DNA of 64,000 nucleotides from Microbacterium sp. LWH7-1.2 (lineage in GTDB: Bacteria; Actinomycetota; Actinomycetes; Actinomycetales; Microbacteriaceae), in the NCBI RefSeq assembly GCF_038397755.1, contig NZ_CP151637.1, positions 2,046,001-2,110,000 on the forward strand, in the 5' to 3' direction. Shown one piece after another: positions 60,822 to 64,000 of this stretch. Made by a program: the position numbers and the translations under genes. How positions within the stretch are numbered: the first letter of the stretch is position 1; every line of letters begins with the position of its first letter. The notes below the pieces were generated by a model that did no database searches, was not told the DNA's origin, and was given only the letters and a program-made list of their open reading frames with translations.

Positions 60822-61583
60822 CTACGCCTCGATCGCCTCGGTGTACGCGGTGTAGATGCCGTAGACGGCGATCCCGGCGAGATGCCACTCGCGAGGACCC
60901 TCGGGACCGAGCGCGGCGACACGCGGCGCGTCGACCATCGCCGGGTTGATGCGGCGGTGGTCGCTCATGCCGTCGACCATCGCCATGATCGCGACGGCCA
61001 GATCGCGTTCGTCGACGCCCTCGCGCATGCGGAGCCCGAAGGCAGCGTTGAGCGCCCGGTACGTCTCGGCCATCCGGGTCAGGTACCGGTCCTCGATCTC
61101 CGACAGCAGCGCGCGAATCTCCTCACCGCCGGGAACGGCGTCGCCACTGGAGAGCGCAGCAGACATCGCCCGGTATGCGCGGAACGCCACGATGTGCTCC
61201 ACCGCGGTCATGTTGTGCGACACGGTGACCCGCAACGCCTCGCGGAGCGCCATCTGCCGGCCCTCGGGCGTGCTCATCGTCGCCGCGTCCCCGTTGACCG
61301 CCTGCTCGAGGTGCTGAAGCGTCTCGCTGTCGAAGCCGGTGTCGAAGCCCGGGTCGGCTTCGAACAGAGCGCGCACGAGGTCCGCGACGAAGGCCACACG
61401 GTCGGGCCAGATGCGGAAGACGGTCGATCGCGGCACCCCCGCGGTGCGGATCAGATCCTCGAGCTCGATGTTGGCGTAGTCCAGCAGCAGGCCCTCATCT
61501 CTGACGCGGTCCACGGCGACCGCGAGCATGAGTGCGCGCGTTTCGCCCGCGGGCCTCCGCGACCGGGATTCGGGTTGCTCCAC
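60822..61583 (-). CDS. TetR-family regulator
   Basis: 253 residues from GTG 61583. The helix-turn-helix reads IELEDLIRTAGVPRSTVFRIWPDRVAF (about 35-65), atypical but recognisable; the large C-terminal domain has unknown ligand. A GATAAT box six bases before GTG supports a leaderless start. No adjacent gene is an obvious target. Confidence 0.78.
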   Translation of the reverse strand: MEQPESRSRRPAGETRALMLAVAVDRVRDEGLLLDYANIELEDLIRTAGVPRSTVFRIWPDRVAFVADLVRALFEADPGFDTGFDSETLQHLEQAVNGDAATMSTPEGRQMALREALRVTVSHNMTAVEHIVAFRAYRAMSAALSSGDAVPGGEEIRALLSEIEDRYLTRMAETYRALNAAFGLRMREGVDERDLAVAIMAMVDGMSDHRRINPAMVDAPRVAALGPEGPREWHLAGIAVYGIYTAYTEAIEA

Positions 61584-61917
61584 CCCTTGATTATCGCCCT
61601 CAGCGCGCTGTCCGGTAGGCCACCTCGCCTCCGCAGAAACTCGCGGTGCCGGGTCCCCACAACCCGGCACCGACCAGATCGAACGCGACGACATGGGGCC
61701 GCCGGCAAGATCGTTGTGCGCGAGCCCCCCGACTCGTGCACCTCTCCAGACTAGAGACTGGAAGTCTCATATCTCAAGTCCATTTCCGAAGACCGTCGCG
61801 CTGCCTCCGTCAGTCCCTGCAGAAGGACCTGGCCGACCGTGAGGTGTCCCACTGTCCGGTCGCGTCGTCCACGATCTGGAGCTGCCGGCGCTCGTCTGCG
61901 AATCCCGGCCCCGAGCG
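61584..61917. other. 334-base gap between TetR and glycosidase genes
   Basis: Contains the TetR -10 box (61590-61595), a hairpin gtgccggg...cccggcac near 61650, and an inverted repeat GAGACT-GGA-AGTCTC (61754-61768) in a locally AT-rich patch. No credible gene seen. Confidence 0.5.
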
Positions 61918-62883
61918 TCAGGCGGAGGCGCCCACCGCCTCACGACGGACGAGCCGCCCGTCGTTCCACTGCACCGGCATCGGATCGGTGACGCCGCCCA
62001 CGAACCACCCGTCCTCGCCGATGTTGCGGAAGGCGAACAGCAGCCACTCGCCGTCGGACCGGCGCTGCAGCAGGCGCCCGACGTACAGGCGCTCGTCGGT
62101 CAGCGGGTACGCGGCGTCGATGTCGAACGGTCCGAGGAGGCTCTCGGCCGGAGCCGCCCACGTGCCTGCGGCCGCGGCACGACGCGACTCGGTGCTCTGC
62201 TCCTTCAGGCAGGAGAAGATCACCACCGGCCGCCCGTCGACGATCTCGACCTGCAGGACCTCGAGCTGCCCGAACCCGTCGACGGAGGGCGCGCTGAGCG
62301 GTTCGCGCAGCTCCCACGTGCGCAGGTCCGCCGACCAGGCGTGCCCGATGACGCCTCGCCCGTCGACCGGCCCCTCCGGCGCACGGGCGGTGATGAGCAT
62401 GTGCCAGCCGTTCCCGTCCGGGTCGGCGAACACCCACGGGTCGCGGAACGCCTCGTCGTGCCACGCGCCGCTGGAGAGCTTCTCGTACCAGGGGCCCGTC
62501 GCTTCGAGCACGGGTCCGCCCGCCTTCGTCCACGTGAAGAGGTCGGACGACGTTGCGTAGCCGATCCGCTGGACGTTCTGCGCGCCGGGAGCGAGCGTCG
62601 AGCCCGTGTAGAACATGAACCACGTCCCATCCGGGTGTCGCACGACCGACCCGGTCCACGTGGCGAGCTCGTCGAAGGCCGGAGCATCGCCGCGCACCAG
62701 CGCATCGGCGACCCGCGTCCACTCGACGAGGTCCGTCGAGACCGCGTGCCCGACGGACGCGCGGTAGTGGCGGGCTTCGGGGTCGTGGAGCGCGCGCGAG
62801 GCGTAGAGGAAGAACAGGTGATAGCGCTCGCCGTCGTCGGCGAACCAGTAATCCCATACCCAGGAATCAGGGAGATCGAACAC
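61918..62883 (-). CDS. Five-bladed beta-propeller glycosidase (GH32/GH43/GH68-like)
   Basis: 321 residues, no signal peptide. DYWFADDGERYHLFFLYASRAL near the start supplies the likely nucleophile Asp11; FRDPWVFADPDG carries the RDP stabilising motif, and GQLEVLQVE a candidate acid Glu. This pattern is typical of fructan-active or related furanosidases. Located next to a sugar ABC permease, so it probably degrades an imported oligosaccharide. GTG start with AAGGAAC ribosome site. Confidence 0.78.
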   Translation of the reverse strand: MFDLPDSWVWDYWFADDGERYHLFFLYASRALHDPEARHYRASVGHAVSTDLVEWTRVADALVRGDAPAFDELATWTGSVVRHPDGTWFMFYTGSTLAPGAQNVQRIGYATSSDLFTWTKAGGPVLEATGPWYEKLSSGAWHDEAFRDPWVFADPDGNGWHMLITARAPEGPVDGRGVIGHAWSADLRTWELREPLSAPSVDGFGQLEVLQVEIVDGRPVVIFSCLKEQSTESRRAAAAGTWAAPAESLLGPFDIDAAYPLTDERLYVGRLLQRRSDGEWLLFAFRNIGEDGWFVGGVTDPMPVQWNDGRLVRREAVGASA

Positions 62884-63074
62884 GAGAGTTCCTTCAAGAG
62901 TCGTGCGCGGTGGATCGCGCGATGGTGTGCCCTCCGCCCGGCGGGCGGGAGTGCGGGTCGGAGATGCGGCGGGTTACCGCGTCGCGGCGGGCCACGCCGG
63001 CGCGACGCGCTCGGCGCGACGGGGTGGATCGACCAGGGCTTCGCCGACGACCACGAGGCGCAGCATCCGTTCGC

Positions 63075-64000
63075 TCATCCCTTCACCCCGCTCGCGGCGA
63101 TGCTGCTGACGAACGCCCGTTGGAAGACCAGGAAGACGATGAGCACCGGGATCGTGATGAGCGAGGTGTAGGCCATCACCTCACCCCACGCCGTGTTGAG
63201 CTGGAAGAAGTACTGCACACCGACCATGACCGGCCGCAGCTCCTCCTTCTGCACGACCATGAGCGGCCAGAGGTACTGGTTCCACGCGGGCAGGAAGGTG
63301 AGGATCGCCACGGTCGCGAACGCCGGTCCCGACAGGGGCACGAGGATGCGGCGGTAGATCGTGAACCAGCTCGCGCCGTCGATGCGCGCTGCCTCGTCGA
63401 GCGAGGTGGGGATGGTCGAGAAGTACTGCGTGAACAGGAAGATCGAGAACGCATTCGCGATGAAGGGCACGATCTGCACCTGGTAGGTGTTCAGCCAGCC
63501 GAAGTCGTACTTCAGCACGCCGCCCTCGATCACCAGCGTCGGCAGCTGCGCGACCCAGTAGACCATGGGCACCGCGATCGTCTCGAAGGGCACGATGAGC
63601 GTGGCGATGATGACCGCGAGGACGACGAGCCGGCCCTTCCACGCGAGACGGGAGAGGGCGAAGCCGGCCATCGAGTTCACGATCAGCCCGAGCCCGACGG
63701 TGAGCACCGTCACGAGCACGGAGTTGAACATGAATTGCGCGACCGGCACCCGGTCGAAGACCCCGAAGTAGTTATCGAGGCTGATGTCGCCGACCGGCAG
63801 GAATGCCGCGGCGGAGTCGATGTCCTGCAGGATCTGGCTGTCGGGCTTGAGGCTCGACACGAACATGAACACCAGCGGGAACAGGAAGATGATCCCGAAC
63901 AGCGACAGGGCGATGTAGAGGAACACCTTCCCCCATCGTCGCTGGGCCTTCGCGCTCCGGTCCGCAGGAAGCGGCCGCGCGATGCGGCGGGATTCGGCGG
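63075..64000 (-). CDS. Carbohydrate ABC transporter permease (MalG-like), 5' end outside the window
   Basis: The frame is open to base 64000, so the N-terminus is cut. Six helices; the EAA loop EAARIDGASWFTIYRRILVPLSGPA is diagnostic of sugar-uptake permeases of the MalG type. It probably follows a MalF-like partner and binding protein beyond the window, and is co-oriented with the glycosidase gene 191 bases downstream. Confidence 0.9.
   Translation of the reverse strand, partial: AESRRIARPLPADRSAKAQRRWGKVFLYIALSLFGIIFLFPLVFMFVSSLKPDSQILQDIDSAAAFLPVGDISLDNYFGVFDRVPVAQFMFNSVLVTVLTVGLGLIVNSMAGFALSRLAWKGRLVVLAVIIATLIVPFETIAVPMVYWVAQLPTLVIEGGVLKYDFGWLNTYQVQIVPFIANAFSIFLFTQYFSTIPTSLDEAARIDGASWFTIYRRILVPLSGPAFATVAILTFLPAWNQYLWPLMVVQKEELRPVMVGVQYFFQLNTAWGEVMAYTSLITIPVLIVFLVFQRAFVSSIAASGVKG

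Noticed and set aside
61754..61768. GAGACT-GGA-AGTCTC as a proven TetR operator
   Set aside because: Only one copy was found and it is about 170 bases from the TetR start, so it is recorded only as a feature of the gap.

Overview
The window comes from a high-GC Gram-positive actinobacterium, most likely a Microbacteriaceae member close to Microbacterium. This is inferred from the family mix (GuaB3, DUF2277, DUF3817, ClgR/PopR-like XRE regulator, CsoR, IniA/IniC-type dynamins) and from many genes that start directly at the transcript end, with a TANNNT -10 box 6-7 bases before ATG/GTG. No rRNA, tRNA, CRISPR array, transposase or prophage gene was seen. Both ends are cut: a Bax inhibitor-1-like gene at the left edge and a sugar ABC permease at the right edge.

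Layout. 1-10.7 kb: membrane protein, small lipoprotein, large secreted subtilase, an XRE regulator, a LigD-type polymerase, two clpP genes (one without its catalytic Ser), a TetR/alpha-beta hydrolase pair with matching operators, and a glycosyltransferase. 10.7-22.1 kb: purine and housekeeping genes (guaA, DUF3817, SURF1, guaB3, guaB), an ABC-F ATPase, DUF2277, a divergent TetR/MFS pair with three operators, and a TMEM175-like channel. 22.4-28.1 kb: a branched-chain amino acid ABC importer (livHMGF) with its binding lipoprotein convergent to it; the LivH carries an extra extracytoplasmic domain. 28.4-31.3 kb: copper operon copZ-copA-csoR with a CsoR-type operator. 31.3-32.9 kb: rarD and a groES controlled by two CIRCE elements.

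33.1-43.8 kb is the most unusual region. It holds a membrane-anchored Hsp70-like ATPase with a Pro/Thr/Glu-repeat tail, a large ATPase/LuxR regulator (IniR/MalT-like), two Asn/Asp-rich proteins sharing one repeat module (one with an IniB-like N-terminus), a four-helix membrane protein, and two dynamin-like GTPases (IniC-, IniA-like). This resembles an enlarged mycobacterial iniBAC envelope-stress locus.

44.0-57.4 kb: a THUMP-like methyltransferase, then a long leftward block for t6A tRNA modification (tsaD, rimI, tsaB, tsaE), cell wall and lipid precursors (alr, acpS, glmS), CoA (coaA), and a tripartite tricarboxylate transporter (tctCBA). 57.5-64 kb: a CitA/DcuS-type two-component system divergent from tctCBA and probably controlling it, ppx/gppA, a TetR regulator, a beta-propeller glycosidase and the sugar permease.

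Two genome-scale patterns run through the window. The first is a series of 60-140 bp quasi-palindromes in gene gaps, two of which lie inside reading frames and appear to have lengthened RimI and AcpS. The second is a strong excess of the 9-mer GGATGCTGC in both orientations.
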